From Apiotrichum sp. Y4204 (lineage: Eukaryota; Basidiomycota; Tremellomycetes; Trichosporonales; Trichosporonaceae), in NCBI GenBank assembly GCA_025531455.1, contig JAMYHL010000041.1, positions 1 to 64,000 of the forward strand: 64,000 nt of DNA, given 5' to 3'. The notes beneath the pieces were generated by a model. It was not told the origin of the DNA and did not search any database. It saw only the letters and a list, made by a program, of their open reading frames with translations. Both the position numbers and the translations under genes were made by a program. Every line of letters starts with the position of its first letter. Position 1 is the first letter of the stretch. This document shows positions 11,904 through 21,750 of the stretch, one piece after another.

Positions 11904-13362
11904 ATGTACGGCGCTCCCCGTTCCGGAAACTGCTTCAACTGTGGCCAGCGTGCGTAGAGAGGTGTCGCCGAGGGGCGGTGGTGAGCGGGTGTGGTTGTGT
12001 CGTGTTGGTCATGTCGCTTGCGTGTGTGTCGTGTGTGTTTGCGTGTGTGTGATCGCCTGTGTCACCCTCGGCAAGAGCTTGTCGAGCAACAGTCATCAGA
12101 TGATGACTTGCTCATCTGTGGCAACAGCTTGAACCAGGTGTCCTGTGTACGGAGTGTGCGGAGCCAGCGAGCGCGAAGGCGTGGAGCGAGCCGTTAGCCT
12201 CACAACGTACATAGTTCACCCCTCTTTTCTTTTCACCCCTGCTTTCTTTACCTGGCACGCATCTGGTTCTTGTTCAATGACGGCAATGCGTGCGTCCTCC
12301 CCAGGCGCGGCATTCGTCCCATTGAACACAGGCAATGATAGTGTTGGGGGCGGGGGGAAGTCATGCAATGACAATGTCCCGTGACCACTTTCATGTCCAT
12401 TTCTCGTGCAACAAACTTTTTTGTGGCTCTCGACAAAGGCTGCTCTCGTCTCCTCTTCACCGTGACACTCTGTCTATCACTTCGCTCTACCTTAAGTCCT
12501 GTTCGACACGACAGCATGATAAAGCAGACAACACAAAAACAACACAAACACACACTAGCATATGACCATGACTCGAGCGCTCACCAGACACCATAAAACC
12601 TAACCACCATGAATATACTGACCCTCCTATAGCCGGCCACATCGCCCAGGCCTGCCCCGACGCCGGTGTCCCCACCTGCTACTCTTGCGGTCGTAAATAT
12701 CTCGTGATATAAGTTAAGTCTGTGATTGCTGACAAATCTTCAGAGGCTGGTCACCTCTCGCGCGAGTGCCCCCAGCCTAAGCCCAAGGCCTGCTACACCT
12801 GCGGCCAGGAGGGCCACCTCTCTTCGGCCTGCCCTCAGGGTCCCGCCGCCGGCGGTTTCGGCGGCCCCACTGGCGGCGAGTGCTACCGTTGCGGCAAGCC
12901 CGGTCACATCGTGAGTCTGAGTCGTGGACAATATGGGAGTCTCTTTGCTAATCCTATTTAGGCCCGTCTCTGCCCTGAGTCCGGTGACGCCGCTGCCGGT
13001 GGTTTCGGTGGTGGCTTCGGCGGTGCCGGTGGCTACGGTGGTGGTGCCGGCGGCTACGGCAGCAAGTCGTGCTACACCTGCGGTGGTGTCGGCCACATCT
13101 CGCGTGACTGCCCCTCGGGTGGTGGTGGTGGTGGCGGCCGCGGCTTCGGCGGTGGCTTCGGCGGCAGCCGTCGCTGCTACAACTGTGGCCAGGACGGCCA
13201 CATCTCCCGCGAGTGCCCCCAGGAGCAGGGCCGCACGGTAAGTGCAAGCGATTGGCACCCACAACTGTAGGAGATACTGACTTGGTCTAGTGCTACGCCT
13301 GCGGTCAGGTCGGCCACATCTCGGCCAACTGCCCCGGTGGCGGTGCCGCTCCCGCCGCCTAA
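11904..13362 (+). CDS. GIS2: CCHC zinc-knuckle nucleic-acid-binding protein (GIS2/CNBP)
   Basis: A single-stranded nucleic-acid-binding protein of the CNBP/Gis2/Byr3 family, known in yeasts to bind mRNAs and to act in translation and stress granules. Five exons: 11904-11949, 12633-12692, 12744-12910, 12962-13237, 13291-13362. After splicing, seven CX2CX4HX4C knuckles appear: [84 protein letters not shown] and [14 protein letters not shown]. Seven matches the family norm. Gly-rich spacers (GGFGG, GGYGG, an RGF run) separate knuckles 3-4, 4-5 and 5-6. Introns 1 and 2 each interrupt a knuckle between the second Cys and the His. Intron 1 is 683 nt, far longer than others here. Confidence 0.95.
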
Positions 13363-14098
13363 GCGTCTCATTGTGTAGCAACATCGAAACGTAACTGTCG
13401 AGGCGACCTGCAATTTACTCCCCCATTCCCAGTCCGTCCGTTTCGTCTCGTTTCACACGCGTCGTTGCGTACGGTTCGTTCGATCTCCTCCCTGCTTAAG
13501 CCTTGACTGTGCTCCTCTTCTTTTCGCTTTTCCATTTTCTCTCTCTTTTCCTTTCAACCCCCTCCTGTGCGCCATCACGCATGAGGAGCTGTGTTTCCAC
13601 CATAGTCGGTTCCGTTTCCGCGCTTCGGCGCACATCTGTACACCACACCCCCGGCGCGTAGCGTAGCAGCACCCTCTGTGTCATGCACAGAGGGCGAGTA
13701 GCAAGGGCGATGAAGAAGTGAAGCCGATTGTTTCAGGTTGTGTTATTTGTCGTGTTGTTGCAGTCGGTAAGGCGGGTACAACTGAACATTAGATAGCTAG
13801 ACGGTCTGACAGAGGAAGGAATCGTATTTGTGAGCAGGGCGGCAGTCCATGAATGACAAATGTCACACATCTTTGGCTATTACAAGGTCCGGATACTGAG
13901 AAAATACTGAGAAAAGTAGTAACTCCCTCAATCCCAATCGGTTAGTTTACCTCGTCGTGACTGCTCTTCAGATGAATGACCATAGCACAGCTGCATCACT
14001 TGCTCACCACTACTACTGATAACCAGATCAAGTCTACTATTACACTCCTGTATCCTTATCCCTCAAGTCCACGAAATCTTATCGGTCGATTTCCCAAC
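13363..14098. other. convergent 3' region
   Basis: Between the convergent ends of GIS2 and the MFS gene. A short perfect-looking inverted pair around 13673-13693 (CCCTCTGTG..CACAGAGGG) could form a hairpin, perhaps at a transcript end. No coding sequence seen. Confidence 0.45.
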
Positions 14099-15641
14099 TC
14101 AATCCCAAACGGGCATGTTCTGGGCGGCACGGATGCTGCGGCCCTTCCAGAGGAGGAACATGCAGAGAAGGGTGCCGAGGCCAGCGGAGAGGGCGCCCTG
14201 GGTAATGTACGATGCGAGCCAGCCCTTTGTGATGCCCCAGTTCCAGACAAAGAAGGGAACGGCGAAGCCCCAGATCATACGCCAGAAGTTGAACACGGCC
14301 ATAGAGTCCATGCCCTGCGGAAGGTAGCACTCGAGGACATAGGTTTGGAGAAGGCCGGTCACGACGGAGATGTTGAAGAACCACAAGCCGCCGCCGATGA
14401 GGAGGGCAATCCAGTGCAGTTGCTTGTGCAGCGCAAACGCAATAATGAGCATTGCGGCAAACATGAGCGGCATCATGGGGAAGACAGCCCAAAGACGGTC
14501 CTCGGGCTGGCGAGTGCCATTCTTGCGCTCAAAGTATGCGACCGTCTTGTCACCGACAATGCCACCGCACCAGAAGCCTGCGACGGCACCAATCCCGTAG
14601 GCGAGGAAGGCACAGCCGAGGGGAATGACGGCGAAGAGGTAGGGCGGCGGGCCGAGGGTCTGGGGCGTGACGACGGTGATACCGACGAGCCAGCCGAAGG
14701 AGAGGCCGTAGTAGAAGGACGGGACGAGGATGGTGAAGTACTTGAGCATGACGATGGGGCCGAGGCACATGGTGAGGAACTCTCCAGGACGCTTCCAGGG
14801 GTACCAGGCGACGCCAACATGTCCGGAGCGGAGGTGCTCTCCGTGGGCGTCCATGTGCATGACCTCTGAGCGAGAGCTTTTCTCGGGATCGTGTGACTCA
14901 TTGTCGGGCGTGGCGGGCGAGTCCTCGACCCATTGGGTCTCTGGCACCAAGAGGACAAAGAGGATGAGCTGAAGACCACCAAGGCCGAGGATGAACCAGA
15001 AGAGGTTGCGCCAAGAGGACGAGTGTACGATGAGACCACAGAAGAAGGGGGCAGTGGCGGGCGCAGTTACGATCGCAACGACGTACATGGCCATCTTGGA
15101 GCCAATGACTTGTGGCACAAAAATGTCCGACACGGTGGAGGGCGGGACCGTCTGCGAGAACGAGGCGGTCAGGCCGGCAAACACTCGTGCGACAGAAAAG
15201 GCAACATAAGTTTGCGAAAGAGCCATCCAGATTGCGCAGGGCAGGAAGAGCACCGAGCCAAGAAGATAGACCGGGCGACGGCCGAGTGTCTAATTGTTAG
15301 TACCTCCGCAGCGAAACGCTACACCATACACTTACCCGCGACAGAGGGTTCCAGAAAAGGGGGCCGACAGCAATACCTAGAAGCATGAATCCAACAGTGT
15401 TTGCAATGTCACCGATAGGGCGGTTTAATGAAACGCTCATGGGCGGGAACGCGACGAGGATAATGGCAACGGCGAACTGGCCCAGGAAGCCAGAGAAGGA
15501 GAGGGTGGCGAGGATCCCAAACTTGCGCCAGTTGGAGAGCGCGTTGATCGGGTGGTTGGGGGGCAGGTCGGGGTTTCGCCCATCCTTCTCGAGCTCGGCG
15601 CGGCGCGCGTCAACGCCCACCTCAGTGTCGGGGAGCGACAT
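14099..15641 (-). CDS. MFS transporter, DHA1-like
   Basis: A plasma-membrane proton-coupled antiporter by family; the substrate is not deducible. Two exons (15336-15641 and 14099-15289, intron 46 bp) give 498 residues, typical for 12-helix MFS proteins. The N-terminus carries NPINALSNWRKFGI-like sequence before helix 1. A motif-A-like loop LSRTLGRRPVYL spans the splice junction. A motif-C-like segment follows (VTAPATAPFFCGLIV). The central loop (EDSPATPDNESHDPEKSSRS) is hydrophilic, as between helices 6 and 7, and the C-terminal half has six hydrophobic segments. The architecture resembles the fungal multidrug/polyamine exporter group. It lies alone, convergent with GIS2. Confidence 0.88.
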
Positions 15642-16923
15642 TGCTCACGAGTCCGCGGGTCAATTGGTATGAGGGTACTATGCAATAGCGCTTGGGGACG
15701 GTGTGTTGATCCGGACCTTGCTGTTGTTGATTGGTATCTTGACGGGGTTGGGTTCAGTCCTTCTTATACGTTCTGGGAACAGCGTCGACGAGATCAACAG
15801 ACCTTCCCCACCACTGCTTGCTGTTGCCCTCTCGGGGCTTCCGACACTAGGACATGGGCGTCTTGTGAACACGACTACTTGTTAGCTTGAACGACTCAGC
15901 CGCGGGTCGTCGCTGCTGCCGTGATGGCGTGGTCAGCTGTCAGTTGGTAGTCTGCCTTCAGAGCGGGGTTGAACGGCCCCCCCACATGGGGCCACGCCGC
16001 CGCTCGTCCTCACTCGCGCTCTTTGCTGGTGCCCACTTCGCTGCCCTTGAGCTCAGCAGTGTCCGACACGGGGTCATCTTCCGAGCATTCCGCACGGGTC
16101 GTAGCCGCAAGGGTTACATGGTAGCCTATGGCCCATGGCCGGACACAGTCAGCCAACCGGGAGTGGTCGACGAACGGCGATCTCCGCCCCCATCACCAAT
16201 TGATGAGGGAGTGGCTAGATCCCATACCCAAAGCGGTAGTACTCGGCTGCCTTTCTCAGGTGTCAGATGGACATGCTCAGGCATCAGGTATCAGGTGGAC
16301 AGGCCGCCAAGTGGCCTAAAGGATCCAAAAAGCGAGGTGGGCCACCCGCCGCGCAGCAGTCAGCAGTTAGTGGGAAATGAAATGGACAAAGGCGCGGGCA
16401 GGGCCCAGACGGGATACCGGGGTTCTTGCATTCCGCATATTTTCCTGGCCTTCATTTTCCCGATCACTGCAGCTGGGAGTGATTACAAAGACGGAGGCAC
16501 TTCCGAAAGCCACAATCATCGAATCGTCACAACATGACGCCCGCACAAGCCAAAGAAAAGCCATTGGGCGGCGGGACACGACCATCAGCGGGGATCCGAT
16601 CTCCGACCCGAGCATATTGCTATTCACGGTGCCTGGGACAAGGCACTAACCAGTCCACCACAGTTCTTCCTGGGAGCAGCGAGTGTGCGCATGTGATGTG
16701 CTGGCATTGGAGCTCCACTGCGGGGCTGTTGGGGACACTGAATGAGCCCAGCTAGTGAGCCCCGCCCTTCGCTTCGCCAGCACTTTCATTCAGCAATTCT
16801 AATAATAATCAAATACAGGAAACCCCATCCATCGAATCGGCACCCGCCGCGGATACGTCGTCCACCACATCTCGGCTCCACGCAGCCACGCCTGTGGTGG
16901 CATTCCGCGTCAGAATCTTTCCC
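15642..16923. other. intergenic region
   Basis: Upstream of the MFS gene. A frame at 15887-16537 (+) is open but Arg/Ser/Pro-rich and unlike any family; I do not call it. From about 16757 an open frame leads into the small candidate gene at 16924. A TAA-rich patch lies at 16799-16811. Confidence 0.4.
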
Positions 16924-17139
16924 ATGTCTCGGGTAATGACTAAGGAGCCGGATACAGGCGGCTCTGGGGAGAACGATGCCCTGCCCCTGCATACCCATCT
17001 TCTGTCGGAAGAGAGGACCGACGTTCGGTTCGACTATGATCCGCGAGAAAACCGTCCTGTCGGCAGCGGGCTGACGTGCTCGACGCCGATTGGGGTGCCG
17101 ACATGGCACCGGAAGAGGCTGCCGAGTCCTAAGTGCTAG
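16924..17139 (+). CDS. possible small hypothetical protein or last exon
   Basis: A frame open from about 16757 to TAG at 17137-17139. The first ATG, at 16924, begins MSRVMTKEPDTGGSGEND. Composition is balanced and acidic/polar, unlike the Arg/His-rich frame on the opposite strand, which suggests real coding. A CAAATACAG acceptor at about 16811-16819 would fit an upstream intron, in which case this is the last exon of a longer gene. No domain is recognised. Confidence 0.3.
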   Translation: MSRVMTKEPDTGGSGENDALPLHTHLLSEERTDVRFDYDPRENRPVGSGLTCSTPIGVPTWHRKRLPSPKC

Positions 17140-17366
17140 ATTTCACCTGTCGGGGTATGGGGACGACACAATTCTTGTCATGGGGACCTCTTGTAGTGCA
17201 GATCTGGATTTGTCACCGTTGAGCAAAGGGTAATATTGACGATTAGACCGTGAGATGATATTCCCAACATGTAGGACTTCCACGAGTTAGTCGTCATTCC
17301 CCTCCCTCGTCTTGTTTACCGCTTTGTCGTATCGTCCGTTCTCTCGCTTACACTTTCCCCAAACAA

Positions 17367-17714
17367 ATGTTCATTGCTGTTTTCGTTGCGTTCCGCAGCT
17401 TGAACCACAACCTCACTTGTTCCTCCAAACAGTTCGTTCACACCGTTCCTCTCCTCGTCTCTCGAAACGTGCTGCCCGTCGGGGACAGAGCGAGCGCGGG
17501 GGTTTGCGCAGTGGTTGCTGAGGAGGGAGGAAAGTTTGCAGCGGCCTTGAATGCCTCATCTGCACGACGGTGTCAAGTGACAAGCGCTGACCTCGGCAAG
17601 GGAAGGGCTACTCGTGGGGCGGACGGCTCCGGAAACGTTCAACCATCGTCTCGTAGCCATTGGGCCTGCTCGATGACCTCCGCTCAGTCAGCACAACTAA
17701 ATCCAAAGCGTTGA
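17367..17714 (+). CDS. possible small hypothetical protein (115 aa)
   Basis: An uninterrupted frame from ATG 17367 to TGA 17714. The N-terminus MFIAVFVAFRSL is hydrophobic with a basic residue and could be a signal or mitochondrial-targeting segment. The remainder is Ser/Ala-rich with no known motif. It ends about 160 bp from the convergent RPN13 stop. Chance origin is possible. Confidence 0.28.
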   Translation: MFIAVFVAFRSLNHNLTCSSKQFVHTVPLLVSRNVLPVGDRASAGVCAVVAEEGGKFAAALNASSARRCQVTSADLGKGRATRGADGSGNVQPSSRSHWACSMTSAQSAQLNPKR

Positions 17715-17872
17715 GAGCAGTTTCGTAAACGTTTTGAGGGGTTAGGGGGTTCACGGTGTAGCCATCGCGGTGTAGTCATGGTCAGCTATCGATCACTTTG
17801 ATGTCGCCAGACCATTCAGGGCCTTTCGTCACATCGTTCCTACATCAATGGTCATCTACACACCATCTACAT

Positions 17873-19016
17873 CTACTCGTCGGTATCCATCTTGTCATCG
17901 TCCTCCTTCTTCTCGCCCTCCTGCACCTCACGAAGGGCAGTCAGGAAGTTGCGGAGATTCCAGGCCGAGTTCTGGGGTGGGGAGATCCATGGGATCATGC
18001 TTTCGGGAAGGGTGCCGTTGCGCAACGCCATTTCAAGGCTGCCCACCGCGTCGCGGAACTGGGGTGTGCCAACTATGCGGAGAAGAGAAGCAGGGTTGGA
18101 CGCTTCGCCCAGGTCGGGAGGGAAGAACGGCGCAAGAGTGGAGGCGAGGTCCGGACGTTCATTCAGCAGTCGCGACACGGTGTCTGGAGTAAGAATGTCC
18201 GTGAGTGACGCTTCCTCTAAATTGTTAGCTCTAATCAAACAATGGTAACACGAACCATCCTCCGGAATAGGCAAATGTTGGTCGGCCCAGTTGAAAAGAA
18301 GACGTGCCATGTCTTGGTTCTGGTCGCCGGCGCTAGGTCCAGCGGCCGACCTGGCAGATGGGGGAGGAGGAATAGCCGGAATGGCAGCTGCGGTCGATGA
18401 ACCGGCCTTCGAAGGGGCCCCAGGAGCGACGGGAGCAGCCTTGGTCTCAGGGGCTGCAGGTGTAGCCGGGACATCGCCGGAGAAGGAGTTGAGCGAGGGG
18501 AAGAAGTTGGGAGGGATAGGTGCTGAGCCGAGACGGTAGTCTGGGTCCTGAAGAATGCGGTCCAGGTCAACAGCCGCCCGGGCGTCCTGCTCGCCGAGTG
18601 TACCGCGCTGAAGCCAGAACTTTGAAGGTCAGTATACGAGAGGAATTAAAGCTCCGTCTGTAATGTTTATTGGAACACACGTGAGCACAACTAAATACTC
18701 ACAAAGTGCGTCTGGTCCGACGAGTTGAACTTGAGCATAAACGTACGGCCCGTCTTGTCGGCGGTCACACGCTCAAAGTTGACCTCTCCTGGGAAAAGGA
18801 GGAGGTCCTCCTCGGCGTTGGAGGTGTCCTGGTTGCGCCAAACTGGGTTACTATTAGCTCTTACCTATTGCTGATCACTGAGTACCCACGGAAGGAAACA
18901 ATGCCCTGGTCGGGACGGATCTCGATCGTGCCCTTCTCGGGTTGGGGGTCGACCCACTTCGAGTCCTGGGAGCGGCGGAACGAGCGGCCAGCGGGAATCT
19001 TAATGATCGCGGACAT
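17873..19016 (-). CDS. RPN13: 26S proteasome ubiquitin receptor Rpn13/ADRM1
   Basis: A subunit of the proteasome regulatory particle that binds ubiquitin through an N-terminal Pru domain and, in ADRM1-type proteins, recruits the deubiquitinase Uch37/UCHL5 through a C-terminal DEUBAD domain. From the ATG at 19016 the protein starts MSAIIKIPAGRSFRR. The Pru domain shows NPVWRNQDTSNAEEDLLLFP, VNFERV, TGRTFMLKFNSSDQTHFFWL. An Ala/Pro-rich linker follows, then a short helix (MARLLFNWADQHLPIPED) and the DEUBAD region beginning EASLTDILTPDTVSRLL, ending DKMDTDE. Three introns are visible (about 18848-18886, 18617-18701 and 18214-18254). The last has a GTTCGT donor. Having a C-terminal domain, it resembles animal ADRM1 more than the short S. 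cerevisiae Rpn13. Confidence 0.93.
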
Positions 19017-19507
19017 GGCGGCGATGGGGATGAAGGTTCAGGTGGTGATGTTGACAAAGTCAAGGTGGTGGCCGTGACGCCTTTCGACGTGCATGTGTCG
19101 TCGAACAGACGTCAGCGTGTGGAGAGAGAGATACTATTACGTAAATATAAGCCTCCGGGGAGTAGGAACGTCACGTGATTTTATGCTTGGCACTTGTGGC
19201 ACCGCCACCATGCCGCGGCAGACCGGTTGAGATTTGGTCCAGAAGCCGGCAGACGGGAAGCGATGAAGAGATCAACAACGGCGGCGAGCCCCGGCCGCGC
19301 CTCATCGTCAGCGGCAAACGGCAAAGGCTTCTGGATTGTCAACTGCTCAAGACACAACAATGGACTGGGAAGACGTTCACATCTCGTATAAAGCTTGGAT
19401 CTCGTGTCTTAACTCACTTCACCCCCTCATAACCCACAGCACTACTTCTCTCACCACCGGCCATGACATTTATTCCCATTTCCGCCTGTTGCCTTCAGGG
19501 CACAGTC
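19017..19507. other. divergent promoter of RPN13 and dienelactone hydrolase
   Basis: About 490 bp between two divergent start codons. It holds a TATAAAG at 19387-19393 on the hydrolase side and a GC-rich block near 19190-19300. An in-frame upstream ATG at 19463 would extend the hydrolase by 15 residues. Confidence 0.5.
19387..19393 (+). promoter_or_regulatory. possible TATA box
   Basis: TATAAAG about 120 bp before the dienelactone hydrolase ATG at 19508, a usual distance for TATA-driven fungal promoters. Confidence 0.35.
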
Positions 19508-20572
19508 ATGTCTGGCACTCCCCGCGGAGAGATGCAGCTCGCAGGCAAGAACGGCGTCAATGTCACTCGCTACTTTGTGGGGCCCACAGCGCCGGCGGCG
19601 GCGGGAGAGAAGAAGATCGCCCTTGTCATGTTGTACGACATCTTCGGCTTCTCTATCGTGAGCCAGGGATAACAAGCCAGAACTAAATTACAGCCAAACG
19701 TCAAACTCATAGCTGATACCTACGCGGACAAGCTCGGAGTGGATGTGTATATTCCTGACTATCTTCGTGCGTTGCGATTGGTGGCGAACTGCGTCCTCCC
19801 TGCCGCGGAATGCGGATAATATATATGCTTCATCTACTCTAACACGGTCAGCTCATCCAGCACCTTCATCGTACGTTGAGCCCTCGGTCGAACACTATCC
19901 AGGCGAAAAGGAGAAGCAGTCCTGGGCTGGGTGGATATGGGATAAGGTCCGCCTGCTTCCCATGCTTCCTTTGGTGCCTGGCATTCTGGACGGGAAAGCG
20001 GCCCCGCTTGTGGACAAGGTGAGGCGTGAATGCTGCTCGCCTGCTAATGTACGTGTTTGATTCGTACTTACCTCAGGCCATTGAGGACCTCCAAACCCAG
20101 GGCTACACGCACCTCGTGTCCGTCGGCTACTGCCGCGGCGGTTCCATGTGCACCTATCTGCTGGCAAAGGGCGACGACTGCCCGCTCACGGCTGCCGTCG
20201 TGATGCATCCTGCTTGGGAGCCGAAGAGGTTCGCCGCCTTTACCAAACCCAGTTTCTGGTGCTTGGCCGACATTGAGTGAGTGCAAGTGACAATCTCTGC
20301 TCAGAGCGTTGGCGATGACTAATAACCAGTCAATTCATCCCTGCCGATCGCCGCAAAGAACTGCAGGAAGCCTTCGAAAAGAACACCAAAGCTGAGTGGG
20401 AGTCCAAGTTTTTCCCTAGTAAGCCTTCCTCTTTGACATTTGATACTAACTGTCAGACACAGTACATGGCTTTGGATGTCGCCCGCCCGCTGAACACGAG
20501 GGTATGCAAGCAGCATTTCAGGAAGCAAATGATCTCGCCGTCGCGTATCTGAAGAAGAAACTCGTCATGTGA
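19508..20572 (+). CDS. dienelactone hydrolase family protein
   Basis: An alpha/beta-hydrolase of the DLH family, which hydrolyses dienelactones and related esters; the yeast relative is Aim2-like. The ATG at 19508 (MSGTPRGEMQL) is preferred over 19463 because it fits the family N-terminus. Exons join at about 19662, 19768, 20022/20078, 20280/20331 and 20418. Visible landmarks are IALVMLYDIFGFSI near residue 40, the nucleophile motif GYCRGG (Cys in place of Ser, as in true DLH), and VHGFG with the catalytic His near the C-terminus. The catalytic Asp is expected near CLADIDQF. The protein ends AVAYLKKKLVM. No signal peptide, so it is probably cytosolic. The substrate is not deducible. Confidence 0.88.
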
Positions 20573-20748
20573 AAGACACTGCGACCAGGAAAGGAAAAGC
20601 ATTGCATTGCTCCCAACCCGACATGGCCGAGTTGAGCTACCAAAAATGACTGTAAAATGAAATACATAAAGAATGTTAATGAAGAACTTGTTGCTCAGCT
20701 CAACATGGTTGGTGAATTTGCCGCCAGGATGAACCTCTCCAAACAAAC

Positions 20749-21750
20749 TTAGACCTTGGGACCAACGTTTGTACGGAAGAAATCGGCGGTGATGGCCTCG
20801 GTGCCGCCAACGATGTTGCCGGCGGGAAAGTATTCGCAGACGAGGAAGACTGAGGGGACGTCGTAACCGGAGAAGATGGTACCGTCGGGGCACGACTTCC
20901 AGGCGCAGCCCAGCTTTTGCGTACCCTTCCACACGATCTGGGTCCAGTGGAGAATCTGCTTTGACGGGTCGATACCGTTTTTGGAGGGAGATGCCCAGTT
21001 GTAGTTGGACTGCTCAGCGGCCCACATGTCGAAGAGAGACTTCATAGTGGGCGTGGTGGCGCAGGCGATGTTTTCACCGCCCGTGCGCGGGGGCGCGCTG
21101 CTGTGCTGAAAGACGCACGCGTCCGAGTGGCCAGCGGCAAATTCCGCAAGTGACTGATCCCATTCAAGCGGCGCTGCACCAAACATGGCACGTTCGACGT
21201 TGTGAAGGTCGAGAATCTCCTTCGCCATTTGTTCTGGACCAGTCGCACCGCCCTGGGATACACTGGGCCAGACGGCCCCATCGCCGGCGGGGACAGGGTC
21301 AGCAATGGATTCGGAGGAGATGGCCATGAGGTCGGAAGGCTTGGTAGTTGTAGACTCGGAAGCCTGGGTGGACTCGGGGGCCTGGGTGGACTCGGGAGCT
21401 TGAGTGAACTCAGCAGCGGAGGACTCTTGAGCAGAAGAGGACGCCTCGGGGTTTGAAGTGGATTCGGTCGGAGACTGGATATCGGTGTTGTCAGACGATG
21501 GCTCGGTGGTCGACGCATCAGTCGCGATAGTCGTTTCAGCGGCAGAGCTGGAGGTAGTGGGCTCAGCTCCCAGCTGAACAACGGAGTGGATGCTGATAGT
21601 TTGGGTCTCGGTCGGAGTAGACTGAGCAACCTGGCTCGAGAACGCGACGGCGGCGCCTTGGTGCTTGGGCTTGCAGGCACGGCGATGAGAGCGCGCTGTG
21701 GCTGGAGCCGCAAGAGCGAAGAGAGCGGTGAAGAGGACGGCGGCGCGCAT
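20749..21750 (-). CDS. secreted CAP/SCP (PR-1-like) protein
   Basis: A 333-residue single-exon gene. The N-terminus MRAAVLFTALFALAAPATA is a clear signal peptide. A Ser/Thr/Glu-rich, probably O-glycosylated region of about 130 residues follows, with the repeated unit TQAPES (twice) and TQASES. The C-terminal CAP domain starts at EILDLHNVERAMFG and shows LAEFAAGHSDACVFQHS, GENIAC, MWAAEQSNYNW, HWTQIVWKGTQKLGCAW and FLVCEYFPAGNIVG. These carry the conserved His, Glu and Cys positions of the fold. Family members bind sterols or lipids (as yeast Pry proteins do) and are exported to wall or medium. The Thr/Ser stalk suggests wall association. Confidence 0.92.
   Translation of the reverse strand: MRAAVLFTALFALAAPATARSHRRACKPKHQGAAVAFSSQVAQSTPTETQTISIHSVVQLGAEPTTSSSAAETTIATDASTTEPSSDNTDIQSPTESTSNPEASSSAQESSAAEFTQAPESTQAPESTQASESTTTKPSDLMAISSESIADPVPAGDGAVWPSVSQGGATGPEQMAKEILDLHNVERAMFGAAPLEWDQSLAEFAAGHSDACVFQHSSAPPRTGGENIACATTPTMKSLFDMWAAEQSNYNWASPSKNGIDPSKQILHWTQIVWKGTQKLGCAWKSCPDGTIFSGYDVPSVFLVCEYFPAGNIVGGTEAITADFFRTNVGPKV

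Noticed and set aside
12095..12110. ATGATGA as a snoRNA C box in the GIS2 intron
   Set aside because: No CTGA D box at a suitable distance and no terminal stem were seen.
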